Shown piece after piece: positions 42,401 to 52,339 of a stretch of 64,000 nucleotides of DNA. The stretch is from Takakia lepidozioides (Eukaryota > Streptophyta > Takakiopsida > Takakiales > Takakiaceae), in assembly GCA_030704615.1 (NCBI GenBank), contig CM060731.1:18662001-18726000 (forward strand). The letters are read 5' to 3'. The notes below the pieces were generated by a model. The model saw only the letters and a program-made list of their open reading frames with translations, was not told the DNA's origin and did no database searches. The translations under genes and the position numbers were made by a program. Each line of letters starts with the position of its first letter. Position 1 is the first letter of the stretch.

Positions 42401-45318
42401 TGAAGTGGGAATTCGGCGCCATTTTCCAGTTGTAGGCCCTATTGCCGTGCAGGGACTTAGCCATTTTCGGGCTAAGTCCTTAGGGTGGCTGGCTCGGAAC
42501 TGGAAATTCGGCGCGGTTTTCCAGTTCTAGGCCCTATTGCCGTCCAGGGACTTAGCCATTTTCGGGCTAAGTCCCTAGGGTGGCTGGCCCGGAACTGGAA
42601 ATTCGGCGCCGTTTTCCAGTTCTAGGCCCTATTGCCGTCCAGGGACTTAGCCATTTTCGTGCTAAGTCCCTAGGGTGGCTGGCCCGGAACTGGAAATTCG
42701 GCGCCGTTTTCCAGTTCTAGGCCCTATTGCCGTTCAGGGACTTAGCCATTTTCGGGCTAAGTCCCTAGGGTGGCTGGCCTGAACTGGAAATTCGGCGCCG
42801 TTTTCCAGTTCTAGGCCTATTGCCGTTCAGGGACTTAGCCATTTTCGGGCTAAGTCCCTAGACTGGCTGGCCCTGAACTGGAAATTCGGCGCCGTTTTCC
42901 AGTTGTAGGCCCTATTGCCGTTCAGGGACTTAGCCATTTTCGGACCTCATTGTGTTTTTCATGAATGCAGGTACTGTAAGTTCTCCCTTTTGGAGAAAGG
43001 TCATCTGTCTTTCGAGCCACCATTCTTCCTGGCATGGAGGAACCCTGGGGCTGACTCCATGTACATTGACGATATTGTGAAGGAGTGGCATTGGAACATT
43101 TGCGTGATTGCCCTTGGTATGTGGACCTTCCGCCCGGCTCGCTCGACCCATCCGAGTTTCAATTGAAGCTGGATGCTGAATTCCGACGAAACCGGGCTCC
43201 GCTGCCTCCATTGGGTGCAAAAGAGGCAAAAGCGCTTGCGAACTCCAGGAAAGCGGCAGAGCTTGCTCAGGCAGGAATTCAGGAGAAATTGCATGAGAAG
43301 AGTAAAGGTCAAAGGAAAAGGACAAGGAAACAGGTGACTGCAGTAACACCCAAAAAAGAAGAAAACCATCGGGGCATCGGAGGAGGCGCAGGAGGGGACC
43401 CAAGAGAGTGACTCGGACGACGACTTCGTTCAAGGTCCTTCGACTGCTGTTGCTCCTACCCAGTCACCGGTCGTCCGGGTTCCCAAGTCAGTTCGGAGTG
43501 GGACTGGCTCTGCCAAGAAGTTGGCATTTGAGGGCGAGCCTACACGCTGGTATTCGGCGGTGACGTTTACGCACAGGCCAAAGCTAGAACCTCCAACCAT
43601 CATCCAATGCGTCAATGAGAGCTTCCTTGACGCTCTCGTTGCCAGGGCGAAGAAGGTGGCACACAACAAGTCTCTGGCGGAGCAGAAGGGGAAAGCCAAG
43701 AAGAGGGCTGGCGGTACAAGCCTAAAGACACCCCTGGTTTTGAAGCCATGATGGAATTCTTCACGGCTGTGAGCACGAATTGCAAGAGCACTCGGGGGGG
43801 ATTGAGGTGGAGAGAGCTTGCGACATGATTCTCCTCGACATTCCAGATGGGGAGCTGCTGGAGGGCCTGGATGGTGTGCCCACCTGGAACAGGTTTACTG
43901 AGGACTACTGGAAAGCCGGGTTTGGGCTGGCGGGGATGCTTCTGGATGACGGTGGATGTGTGGTTGTCATTGCCACGAGAGGGAAGACCACAGAGAATGC
44001 GGTGGCAAGGTGGACACCGAAAAGTGTCACCCCGGTCCTCCTCAGAAAATGGTTTTGCATCAGTACGCAGGGGTTGCGAACAGAGGGCCAAAGTGTAAGT
44101 TATCAATCTTTTGCATTCACTTCATATTGTGGTGTATGTTAAGTAGACCCTGGAGTTGATCCCTTCTTTGTTGGATGTGCAGACATTGGTGTTTGAGGCA
44201 TATTGCTTTGTGAAGAGAGGGTCTACGTTCAAATTCCGCAATGACGGTCGTCTTGTTGATGCCGCTGTGGACCCTGTAACCTACGATGTCCTCTACAACT
44301 ATGTGCCCCACTCCAGTATGCCGAAGGACACAAAGACAGGCAAACCGTGGCGGTACAGCCGGACCCGGAGCCCTGCTTTCATCCAAACCCTCATGGAGAC
44401 GTGCTCGGATGTCCAAGGGCGGATTCTGGACCTCACATGCGGCACGGGTAAGCCTTCACGTGCTCAGTTTGTCCCCTGGCCCGACTGCAATTGCATGCCG
44501 CAAGCTATTAACCGCCCGCTTTGTTCCTCAGGTGCTTCAATGTGGGCAGGGACGTTGTCCGACAGGCATGTGTTCGCCTTCGAGCCAGATACTGCCCTCC
44601 ACAACTCGGAACTTGCAGCGGCTGAACGTCTGCCGAAAGAGGAAGAGGCATCCTCGGAGGATGAGGAAAAATCCGAGAAGGAGCAGGGGGAGGAAGTTGG
44701 GATCGAGGCCGAGGAGCCCCCGGTTTACGAGTGAGTGGTGGCATTGTAAGTTGCCTCCAGATTTCGTGAGGCACCTCCCTCCGCTCTCTTATTTCATTGA
44801 AAACCCTTTCTGGTTGTGCTGGTATTGACATTCTTGAAGTGGATTTGTTCTTACTGTAGGATGCCAAGTACTGCCGGAGGGACGTCTACACCGGAGTTCA
44901 TGGGCAGGAGGAACGTGCCTTTTTTTGCCAGGGGGGATTTCATGCCTAGTCCAGAAAGGGAGTACATACTTCCTACTTATGCTGCCCGGCTTGCTTCGGT
45001 GTCCATTAGGAGGTGTTCCGAACGTAGTCGTGTACAACAATTTTAGACGAGGCAAGCCTCAAGAAAATGAAGATGAGGGAGGAGGCAGCAGCTATTAGAG
45101 CCCGTCGGGCTCGTAGATTTGTCTTGGATTCTGCTGAGGAAAGTGGGGGAGAAGACGCAGAAGATTCCCAGGAGGTGAGGTGGACAGTCCCCCAAGGAGA
45201 GGACGGGATTTTTGAGAGGCATAGTGGAACTGATGCATCACAGAGCTCGGAGGATGAGGGGGATGAGGGGGATGAGGAAGAAGGTGGGGCAAGTTCCTCG
45301 GAGGGTGTAGGAGAGTAG
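39478..45318 (+). pseudogene. MULE-B ParB-like/methyltransferase-like gene, frameshifted
   Basis: Homologue of the MULE-A gene with the same introns. The N-terminal Lys/Arg/Glu-rich part (39,478-40,128) differs from A. The ParB-like domain is well kept, FYVWDGNHRLLAWMEHI at about 40,700. Exon ends near 40,863, 41,171 and 42,07x and starts near 40,982, 41,275 and 41,875 match those of A. The methyltransferase-like block has LLDIPDGELLEG, GCVVVIATRG, RSPAFIQTLMETC and motif I ILDLTCGTG joined over an intron to ASMWAG, then FAFEPDTALH. The tail has RWTVPQGEDGIFE. Frameshifts lie near 40,128, 41,442, 43,092, 43,352 and 45,050. The intron before 42,970 is swollen by a 95-base tandem array. Confidence 0.75.
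42130..42945. repeat. 95-base hairpin tandem array in a MULE-B intron
   Basis: About eight units of 95 bases (GCTAAGTCCC at 42,281, 42,376, 42,471, 42,566, 42,661, 42,756 and 42,849). Each unit is a long imperfect hairpin: GGCTAAGTCCCT pairs with AGGGACTTAGCC, and inside it AACTGGAAATTCGGCGCC faces a TTTTCCAGTT arm. The core GGCGCC motif sits at the hairpin centre. The array fills the intron that in MULE-A (25,351-25,569) holds only two motif copies. Confidence 0.9.
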
Positions 45319-45518
45319 TGCCCATTCCGGCTATGACAGTTAGAACACACTTGTATAGACGTGGCTTGCCACAAAATTTGCAATAAAATGTTGCATTTCA
45401 AGTCCACTGGTGCCACATTCCAACTTCACATGACCCTATTTCCGTGCCTCCTAACCCTATTTCCGTGGACTCACAATGGTCTGCTCATGCTTTTTTTTTT
45501 TCCACTCATGCTCATGCC
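45319..45518. other. MULE-B right subterminal region
   Basis: A short A-rich and GCTCATG-containing segment with a T11 run. No palindrome copy as clear as those at the MULE-A right end. Confidence 0.6.
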
Positions 45519-45539
45519 GCTCATGAAATAGCAGCCCCC
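45519..45539 (-). repeat. MULE-B right terminal inverted repeat
   Basis: Reads inward GGGGGCTGCTATTTCATGAG plus C. Confidence 0.88.
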
Positions 45540-45548
45540 CTGAAGGAG
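45540..45548. repeat. Target-site duplication of MULE-B, right copy
   Basis: CTGAAGGAG, identical to 32,490-32,498. Confidence 0.93.
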
Positions 45549-46394
45549 CAGGGATAGAGTGTGGGTCCAGATCATCCAAGAAAGCCGGATTTCAAGCTCC
45601 AGATTACCGATGATTCCCTGTGGAAGGATACAAGAAACCTGCATGGGTAGATGGTCATGGGTAGATGGTAGATAGTTTGGAGTGACTTTGATATGATACT
45701 GCCAAAGTGACAATAAAAAAGTATCCATAAACAGGTAACAGTAGCAGATGCAATTCAACACAGGCACTAAGACAAACTCTCCTTCCCCGTAAGGGTGTGT
45801 TTTGGTATCTGAGCGAATAAATATTTTATCTAAGAATATAATTTCAAAAATTCGTTATTTAATAATGTGCCACTGTCCCATGTTGGTCAGTAATAATAAT
45901 AATTAATAACAAATAATTATAATAATTATAAATAATTATTTTAGTAATTATAATAACAATAAAGTAAATCTACAACCCCCAACAGCGACGCGTGTCAATT
46001 GACATGAGGAACCACGTGTCAAAATCACAATGCGACACATGCTGACGTCTGATTCTCTCCTCTGCAGTCGGATGGCGTCGCAGTCTGACACGTGGCGTGT
46101 TCTGTAGAGAGCACGTGTGTCTATTACACAGCGGTTGACATAGACCCATTCAGTCATTCAGTAATGCCAGCGTGTATGACTACCCCCACAGCTGCTCTGG
46201 CGCCACGTGACAGCCAGCCTGGAGAGTCATATCTGCCATGTCACAACTGACTAGGTCTTTTCGTCTGCAGAGTCAAGAAGTCGTAAATGGCTTCCATGAC
46301 TGCATTTGCAGTCATAACACAGAGACGTAAAAGCCGCAATTTGTTGTAGTGAAGACTGGCACAGGCATCAGAATACACATGAGGTTCACATGCG
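45549..46394. other. AT-rich unassigned DNA flanking MULE-B
   Basis: No gene seen. It contains an AT-rich tract of AATAATTATAAT-type sequence at about 45,885-45,965. Together with 32,330-32,489 it formed one stretch of about 1 kb before MULE-B inserted. Confidence 0.6.
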
Positions 46395-46945
46395 GGTTGG
46401 GATGTCCTGGTTGTAGTCTCAACCTCAGCTGTTGGGTCTACTTCTTCATACTCTTCCTCTTCCAATTTCTTCTCTCTATTTTCATCCTCCAAGTTCTGCC
46501 CTTGGGTTTCTTCTTCACTCATGTAACTCAACTGCAATGGTGTTGGAGAGTCTGAACTCTCCGTTGGCTCTGCCACATCCTCTCCTCCTTCTTCACCCTC
46601 CGCTTCAGAAACTGGAGTTCCTGCTTTTGGTGTTCCATGCCAACTCTTATCAAAGATTTCTGTCAAATCTTTTATCCAGGGATGTACCTCAGATCTTTCA
46701 CCTCGTGATTGATCTTCTTCCCGTACCAATTCCCTTAATCTTTCTTGCAAAGAAAAAGAAGGAGTGGCATCCAACTCTAGTTCTTCCGGTATGGGTGATG
46801 TACTCTCTGATCTTAATGGTGTGAGAGGTCCAGAGGATTCCCCTATGTCTATTCCTCTCTCCCAAAGATATGGATAATTAGCTTTCAAATAGCTTTCTCT
46901 TTTTGCTGAATATCTCTGGAGTCTAGCTTCTCTTTCATCACTCAT
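46395..46945 (-). pseudogene. gag: RT-1-type Gag, N-terminal fragment
   Basis: It starts at ATG 46,945 (MSDEREARLQRYSAKRESYL) and matches the RT-1 Gag at 3-485 almost residue for residue (ATPSFSLQERLRELVREEDQ against ATPSVSLQERLRELVQEEDQ). Homology ends after TTTRTSQP, and the remaining frame to 46,241 is unrelated sequence. It shows that RT-1 Gag begins about 40 residues before the window edge. Confidence 0.85.
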
Positions 46946-46966
46946 GTCCCATGTCTTTCATTTCTT

Positions 46967-47461
46967 TTAATGTGGCAATAACCAAAACTCTCTTCTGTAA
47001 TATCTCTCGTATATGCCTGGGTTTCTTTCAAGCTTCAATGCACCCTTGGCTATACTAGAAGTCTCCGTTACCATATAACCATATGGCAAACAAGTCTGGA
47101 AAGCTGTTCTTGGTGTGAGTTTGATCCACAAAATATCCTTTGGAATCCAATTCTTTACCAGTACAAGCTCTTCATGCATATAAGTATTAACATTCACCTT
47201 CCTTTCCTCCCAACCTTCAAACTCTACTCGCTTAATGGATAGCAATGCTATCACATAAACCAGTGTTGGTAACCAACGTGCTCTTCCTCTACAGGCCACC
47301 TGATAAATGTTTATCACTCCTTTCTCCAGACCCCATTCAGGGTCAGCATCATGCACTCTTTTAAGAATGTTTTCTTTACAACCGTCTGGCAATTCCAAGA
47401 ACCTCTGAAAGAATCGTTTGGACAAACTTTCCTTCTCAGTTTCACAGGGAATTTGATTCAC
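46967..47461 (-). CDS. Leader reading frame upstream of gag in RT-1 copy 2
   Basis: An uninterrupted frame of about 164 codons between primer site and gag (MNQIPCETEKESLSKRFFQR at the start, GIYERYYRREFWLLPH at the end). It ends 21 bases before the gag ATG. The composition looks like protein: a basic amphipathic N-terminus, a hydrophobic strand LVYVIALLSIKRVEF, and no low complexity. Either it is a separate leader protein or the true Gag N-terminus before a mutation. I do not recognise a family. The matching part of RT-1 copy 1 is outside the window. Confidence 0.5.
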   Translation of the reverse strand: MNQIPCETEKESLSKRFFQRFLELPDGCKENILKRVHDADPEWGLEKGVINIYQVACRGRARWLPTLVYVIALLSIKRVEFEGWEERKVNVNTYMHEELVLVKNWIPKDILWIKLTPRTAFQTCLPYGYMVTETSSIAKGALKLERNPGIYERYYRREFWLLPH

Positions 47462-47533
47462 ATCAAATTCTTTAATTCTCCATCCACCATGATCCCACTA
47501 GATGCCTGTCACATCTGGTTGTTCATGACCCAA

Positions 47534-47555
47534 GTTCCCCAGTATGGTCGCCAAA
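47534..47555 (-). other. Primer-binding region of RT-1 copy 2
   Basis: The - strand reads TTTGGCGACCATACTGGGGA directly behind the LTR end. The layout resembles the TGGCGCCGTTGCCGGGGA primer site (tRNA-Asp type) common in plant Gypsy elements. The tRNA itself is not identified. Confidence 0.6.
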
Positions 47556-48513
47556 TGTCGAGCAGCTTTTACTCACCCATCCCTTCGCTATCCGAGGTGG
47601 GAACTCCAAGATAGAAGAGTTGGAAATCTCTAAGCACTCAGCCTGCTCAGAACAATCAGTCATGACCTACAACTAGTGTATCATGGGGGTGTTTCTTATT
47701 TGTACTCCTTCCCACATTCATGTTAGCGAGTTACCTTACTATCTGCAATTAAGTATCAGTTTGCTTCAGAAATCTATCAAGTTCCGTCCATTCATTCCAC
47801 AGCTTCACTCAGGTCTCTCTACACAGTGTGAGTATGAAGTATGTATCAGATTAATATCTATCAAGTATCAGGCTGAAGCCATGGTGTCTCTACTCTACTC
47901 TACATTACAATTCTACAGCTTGCATTCATGAAGTAACAACAGATCGTCACTTCTCCTACTCCGTGCTCTTCATCATTTTCCTCAGAAATGTGCTCTCCCC
48001 TCTATTTCCAAGCCCTGATGCCCGAAGTCCCCCACCAAGAAGTGATCCCTAGACGTCCCCGCTCTTCGCTTTTTCTACCTCCAAGCTGTTCTAACCGCTT
48101 TCCTAACTAACCGTCATCCCTTTAGTACACGTTCTTTTTTCAGATGTCGTTCCCCCACCGTCGTTCCCTGCCAATGATAACTGTTCCCTAGCTGTGCCGA
48201 GTTGTGACTGGCTGTGTCGGGCTGTGTAGGGCTGTGCGAAGCTGTGGCGGCTGTATCGGGCTATGACTGGCTGTGTTGGGCTGTGTCGACTGTGCGAAGC
48301 TGTGTCGGCTGTGTCGGACTGTGACGGACTGTGTTGGCTGTGCGAAGCTGTGACGGCTGTGTCGGGCTGTGATGGACTGTGTCGGGCTGTGTATCTCCCC
48401 CCTAAAGCCTGTTGTTGTCACCCCTAAGGCTTCTGTTGGTCTCAGTCTGTGTAAAAATTAAGGGTACCCCACAGATCCTGTAAAAGCGTCTAAGTCCCAA
48501 ACAGCCCTCTAAC
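47556..48513 (-). repeat. 5' LTR of RT-1 copy 2
   Basis: About 958 bases, aligned with the 3' LTR of RT-1 (10,572-11,664). It ends in ..CTCGACA next to the primer site. Its outer end reads AGTTAGAGG, where RT-1 has TGTTAGAGG. The shortfall is mostly a shorter CACAGCC/GGCTGTG array (48,190-48,400). Confidence 0.8.
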
Positions 48514-49367
48514 TGAGTGGATGGTGATCTCTCTCCTTTTGTTCTAGTTTTTGGCTCTGAAATAAAGACTGAGTTCATTGTGATGAAGTGTGGGGGGCAT
48601 GAGAATCATTTTAGATTTGAAGTAAGAATGTACCAACTAACATTGAGGCGATGGTCATGTTTAGCTAGCATCAGAATGGGTGATAATGATCGTTGAACAT
48701 AGGATCTAGCAGGTGAGTTGTATTCACGTAGAATGAAGCTTGAGCGATTCCGCTAACATGCCAGGAAGATTAGAAATAGAGGTTGATCACGGGAAGTAGA
48801 GGGCAAGTCGTCCACCAGATTGCCTGCATAACCATGTAAGATCGAGCTGTTAGCATTGAAGTAAAGCATGATCGCACCTGAAGTATGAAGTAAGCAGCTC
48901 TGCAGTGTCATATGCAAGCGGTGCACGATACCAAATACAAAGGCAGAAGAAAATGAAGAGGAGGATCAAAAGAATGCGACCATCTACCTGGGATGATAGT
49001 TAAGAAAGACAGTTAGCATGTTACTTCAAAACAAGAAGTCAAATAATCCATTTAGACCAGGCTTTCTCTTTCGCTGCAGTCTGGGATAAATGGAGTACTA
49101 ATGGATTGCACTGGTATAGGCTTAGGACCTCTATTTTTACTTACACATCAGCCTGTGCTTAGGGCAAGAAAACAAGAGAGAAAGTGAGGGAGGAGGCGGT
49201 GCTTACCGTGGGCGTTGGAGCGGCGTTGGGGCAAACTCCTTGGGGCCTTGCGATCATCTCGGGCTCAGCAGTAGGTGTGTTTCTCCTCCACCCTAAACCC
49301 CACTCTCTGAACTACCTCTCTCCCAAAGAACAAACGAAAACGGGAGGGGAAAGAGATGCTTCAAGCA
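48514..49367. other. Unassigned DNA
   Basis: No gene, repeat or motif that I can support. Confidence 0.5.
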
Positions 49368-49770
49368 CTTAGGGAAAAAAAAGGGCTCGGGGCCTACGTG
49401 CGACACCCGGCCATCGCACACCTGCGCCCCGCCCTTTTTTTGAAATGTAAAAATGATATTTGCGACGGCCGGCCGTCGTTGCTTGCAACCCCCCGGCCCC
49501 ATAAATAAATAAAAACACGTCGCCCCCTGCGACGACTTTCCGTCGCGGGGTGCGACCCCCAGGTAAAAAATTGAAAAAAAACTCGTCGTCAAATGCGACG
49601 CGAGGGTGTCGCAAGAGGTGACGGCCGGCCTTTATGGGTTTAGGGTTTAGGGTTTAGGGCCTTTTGGGTTTCTTAGTTTTTATTTTATTTATTTATTTTT
49701 TCATATGGTACTTGGTTAGGGTGTTTGCTTTTCTTTATGGTGCTAGGTTTTGGATTGGCGGTTTTGGTTG
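49368..49770 (+). repeat. CACTA-like terminal region, copy 1
   Basis: It begins CACTTAGGGAAAAAAAAGGG and carries subterminal GCGACG/CGTCGC inverted units (GCGACGGCCGGCCGTCG at about 49,460, CGTCGCCCCCTGCGACG at about 49,520, GCGACGCGAGGGTGTCGC at about 49,595), then GGGTTTAGGGTTTAGGG and a T/A-rich stretch ending in TTTCTTTATGG. The same succession recurs at 53,673-54,190 in the same orientation. CACTA elements typically have such subterminal repeats. Confidence 0.6.
49636..49659 (+). repeat. Short interstitial TTTAGGG run
   Basis: Three full TTTAGGG repeats, the plant telomere unit. A shorter degenerate form sits at the same place in the second terminal copy (about 54,103). Confidence 0.8.
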
Positions 49771-50021
49771 TGGGTCTTGGGGTTAAAAGGATAAACGGTG
49801 TAATTATGATTCACATACCCAAAATGTGGTTCAATATGATAATCGCAAAGCGCTGGGTCTCAACAAATTTTTCCATGGTGTGGGCATCCTGAAGATAGAA
49901 CGAGAGGAAGGATTTATTGTCTTGGGCTCTAGCACCATAGGGATGCTCCGCCTTTGGTTACCAATCCAAAAAACACGTCGCCATTGGCGACGTCCTGTAG
50001 TCGCGAGGGCAGCCTGGTGGG

Positions 50022-50043
50022 GGGGGGGGGGGGGGGGGGGGGG
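50022..50043 (+). repeat. Poly-G tract
   Basis: About 22 consecutive G. Length may be unreliable in the assembly. Confidence 0.9.
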
Positions 50044-50202
50044 GTTGATTTTGGGGTGAATTGGGAGTGGTTTTTTGTTTTTTGCCTGGTTTTGTTTTTG
50101 GGGATGGGAGACCTTACAAAGCCCCGAGGCTGAGGCATAAGGTTTTTTTGCCAACGGTTTTTGAGAAATAAAAGGGTTGGGGTGTATGTTAATTAGGATG
50201 CG

Positions 50203-50920
50203 ATGGTGAGGAAACATCGACCCGTCTCCCTCGAGGATGGGGAGGTAGTACCACATATCGATTGTGGCCCTAGAGCGACCATTTTTCGTGGCGATGAGCC
50301 ACCCATTGCACCTGATCCAATACAGGCTGCCGGGCACAATCGTAGAAGGGACCGGGGCCAAATTTCAGGTGATGCGGAGGATGTTGACACTCCGGGATCG
50401 AGTCAGGCGCGCCACGGGTTGCCCCCTCGCGGGCCACCCCATCCAACCACGTCCACCTTTGACCCCCCCGATAGGATTGAGTGTTGGTGCACTAAGTGTT
50501 GGGAACGGATACCGTCGGGCGGCACCAGACCACCGAGGCAGCGACCGCATGTTGTCAAAAAACACTACAAGAAGAACAAGATTGTGGATGCGGCATAGGT
50601 GAGTGTTTTCCCACCCCTCTCATTAACATTCATTAAAGGTACATTTAGGTTTATCTAATAATATAGTATGATTGGTAAGCATATCAAAATTACGACATAA
50701 GTATTGATGTGTCGTTCACTACGCACATTGCAGCCTTGACTTGATGCCCAAGCTCGCAATCACATTGCACATGAGGCATTTCGTGCCGGTCTACTTGCAG
50801 AATTTGTGCCAGAGCATGTGCCCGATGTGACCAGTTGGTTCCCCCAACAGCATGTAGATGAGATGCGTAGGGTCGAGGGATATCGTAGGTGTCGTAGGCA
50901 TTATGGCCAGCGACGAGCAG

Positions 50921-50960
<40 letters not shown>

Positions 50961-51096
50961 TTCCTCAGGCGTCCCCCTGATTGTGGCCTTCCCCCCCCCC
51001 CCCCGTCTGTTTCTTTGCCTGATCCGGACGTTGTACCCCCGGCTGCACCTCCGACATTACATCCTCAACCACCTCCACTTTCATCTCCTCCGCTAG
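50203..51096 (+). pseudogene. CACTA transposase N-terminal exons, partial
   Basis: 50,203-50,598 encodes 131 residues ending in a Cys/His module: RIECWCTKCWERIPSGG, then RQRPHVVKKHYKKN. The spacing CxCxxC..V..H resembles the transposase-associated domain that precedes Transposase_21 in plant CACTA transposases. A GT donor follows at about 50,600. A second coding block begins near 50,735 (HEAFRAGLLAEFVPEHVPDV, FPQQHVDEMRRVEG) and runs into a poly-proline stretch encoded by the poly-C tract. No Transposase_21 core follows, so this is a 5' fragment or a rearranged non-autonomous copy, opposite in orientation to the one at 54,440-57,228. Confidence 0.45.
50921..50957 (+). repeat. Poly-C tract
   Basis: About 37 consecutive C, followed by a second run of about 14 C at 50,991-51,004. 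Confidence 0.9.
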
Positions 51097-51286
51097 CAGT
51101 ATCACCTCCACCTCCATCCACCACCACCTCTACCTCCACCTCCACCTCCACCTCCACGTGCATGTCCCCCCCGAACCCCTAGGAGGGGTCGGCTTCGCCC
51201 TAGGTCGGCTTTCGCCCTAGGTTTCCTCCCCTTCGGCTTGGGCGGCCTGAGCCGGATCCTCGCCCCGATGGGAAGCGCATAGGACT

Positions 51287-51603
51287 ATGTTACTGAGGAC
51301 CGTCCAGTCTCGTTGTTGGGGGAATCATCTCGACCCTCCCACCCCCATCCAAGAAAATGTGGAGTTCGAGTATTGGGGGGGAGGGTATGTTGTGAGAGCC
51401 GCTACAGACCTGCTATGGGTCGGGGTTTATTCACGGTCAATGATATTGTGGTTCCTCCTCGGAGAAACAACATGGTGGACTTGTTTCCCTACTACGGTCC
51501 ATACTACACCTCCGCGGAGTTCCAAGTGAGGTTCGCCACCTCACTTGGCACATGGAACCAAATGAAGTCCCAATGCCAACAAAATACAAATATAAATGTA
51601 TAA
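51287..51603 (+). pseudogene. Coding-like fragment, unknown
   Basis: One frame reads MGRGLFTVNDIVVPPRRNNM and VDLFPYYGPYYTSAEFQVRF, which has the look of a real exon, but it has no convincing start and no recognised domain. It could be a downstream exon of the CACTA gene. Confidence 0.3.
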
Positions 51604-51631
51604 TGTCCTAATTAGCTAGAAATAATTATTT

Positions 51632-52244
51632 CTAACTAATCACAAACAAAACCATGACATCCAGGACAAACCTGTTCCGATTCTCCCTTAGTGTCAACAA
51701 TATATTCCCTGGCCCAGAAGAGTGAGTGAGCAACTCAAGAGCCCTATCCGGGAGCAAATACATGTGGAGGTGCAGTATAGTTATGGTAGTAAGACCTCCA
51801 GAATTCGCCGCAGCAACATCCCAGGATGAAGAGACGAACACTCCGTCTTCCAGGTCTATCTCGCACAACATGTATCCAATGTTGTCCACTGGTAGGCCTC
51901 ACCCAAAGAGAATCCCACAGAAGTGCTCGGAAACTCGTCACCCTGCGTGTACCTTCACTGAAGTCCAACGCCACCATAATGTCTCCCATCACCGGCTCAC
52001 GGCAATCGCGAACCTCGAATCCCGCTCCGTCGAATGCAGAAGTCATTTACACAGGGCGGCATTGAGGAAGTGTGCGCCCACCGGGAATGGAGAGGGACAA
52101 GTAATCACTGTAGTGTTTCAACACGGAGATGCAAACATTGAAAACCCACTGCGGAACACCCTCTCACGTGATCTTCTCTGGGGCAACAGCAATACGTGCC
52201 CCCATTGGCCGGCAACGGCTATCCACACAGGCGATCGAGAATGA
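51632..52244 (-). pseudogene. Coding-like fragment, unknown
   Basis: Two - strand frames look protein-like: FDGAGFEVRDCREPVMGDIM (about 52,035-51,975) and, after a shift, GYMLCEIDLEDGVFVSSSWD and TILHLHMYLLPDRALELLTH (about 51,885-51,720). A frameshift near 51,900 would join them. I recognise no domain. The overlapping + strand frame has poorer composition. Confidence 0.3.
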
Positions 52245-52339
52245 CTGGTGCTAGAAGGGGCTAGACAGAAAAGGTGCCACGACATTACGGGAAGAAATTG
52301 TGCTAAAACCACCGGCGTCCTAAAACCACCGACCTTGGC

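Larger units (their letters stand above)
32499..45539. mobile_element. MULE-B: 13.0-kb diverged relative of MULE-A, decayed
   Basis: The inverted ends (GAGGTTTCCTATTTCATGAG.. left, GGGGGCTGCTATTTCATGAG.. right) and perfect 9-bp target duplication match the MULE-A pattern. Gene order and orientation are the same: transposase on the - strand, ParB-methyltransferase on the + strand, a palindrome-rich divergent region between. The protein sequences are related but clearly diverged, and both genes carry several frameshifts. The palindromes share the central TTCGGCGCCGAA with MULE-A but have different flanks (GAAATTCGGCGCCGAATTTC). There is no counterpart of the small A gene. Confidence 0.9.
46395..48513 (-). 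mobile_element. RT-1 copy 2, 5' end only
   Basis: On the - strand: a full-looking 5' LTR (48,513-47,556), a primer-binding region, a leader reading frame and the first about 180 codons of gag, where homology to RT-1 stops at about 46,394. This piece supplies the RT-1 5' structure that is missing at the left edge of the window. Confidence 0.85.

Noticed and set aside
42915-43166. Separate small gene at the end of the MULE-B 95-base array
   Set aside because: It is exon 6 of the ParB-methyltransferase homologue (PPFFLAWRNPG matches A) followed by a frameshift.
26030-43360. Programmed frameshift in the Lys-rich linker of the ParB-methyltransferase gene
   Set aside because: The shifts in MULE-A and MULE-B are at different places and of opposite sign, which fits independent mutations or sequence errors.
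32333-46394. The about 1-kb DNA around MULE-B as a solo LTR (it starts TGTTGG and ends TTCACA)
   Set aside because: No matching 5-bp duplication, and its ends coincide with a deletion of RT-1 sequence, which a simple insertion would not cause.
50562-50575. CACTACAAGAAG as a CACTA terminus
   Set aside because: It lies inside a coding segment (KKHYKKN) with no subterminal repeats next to it.
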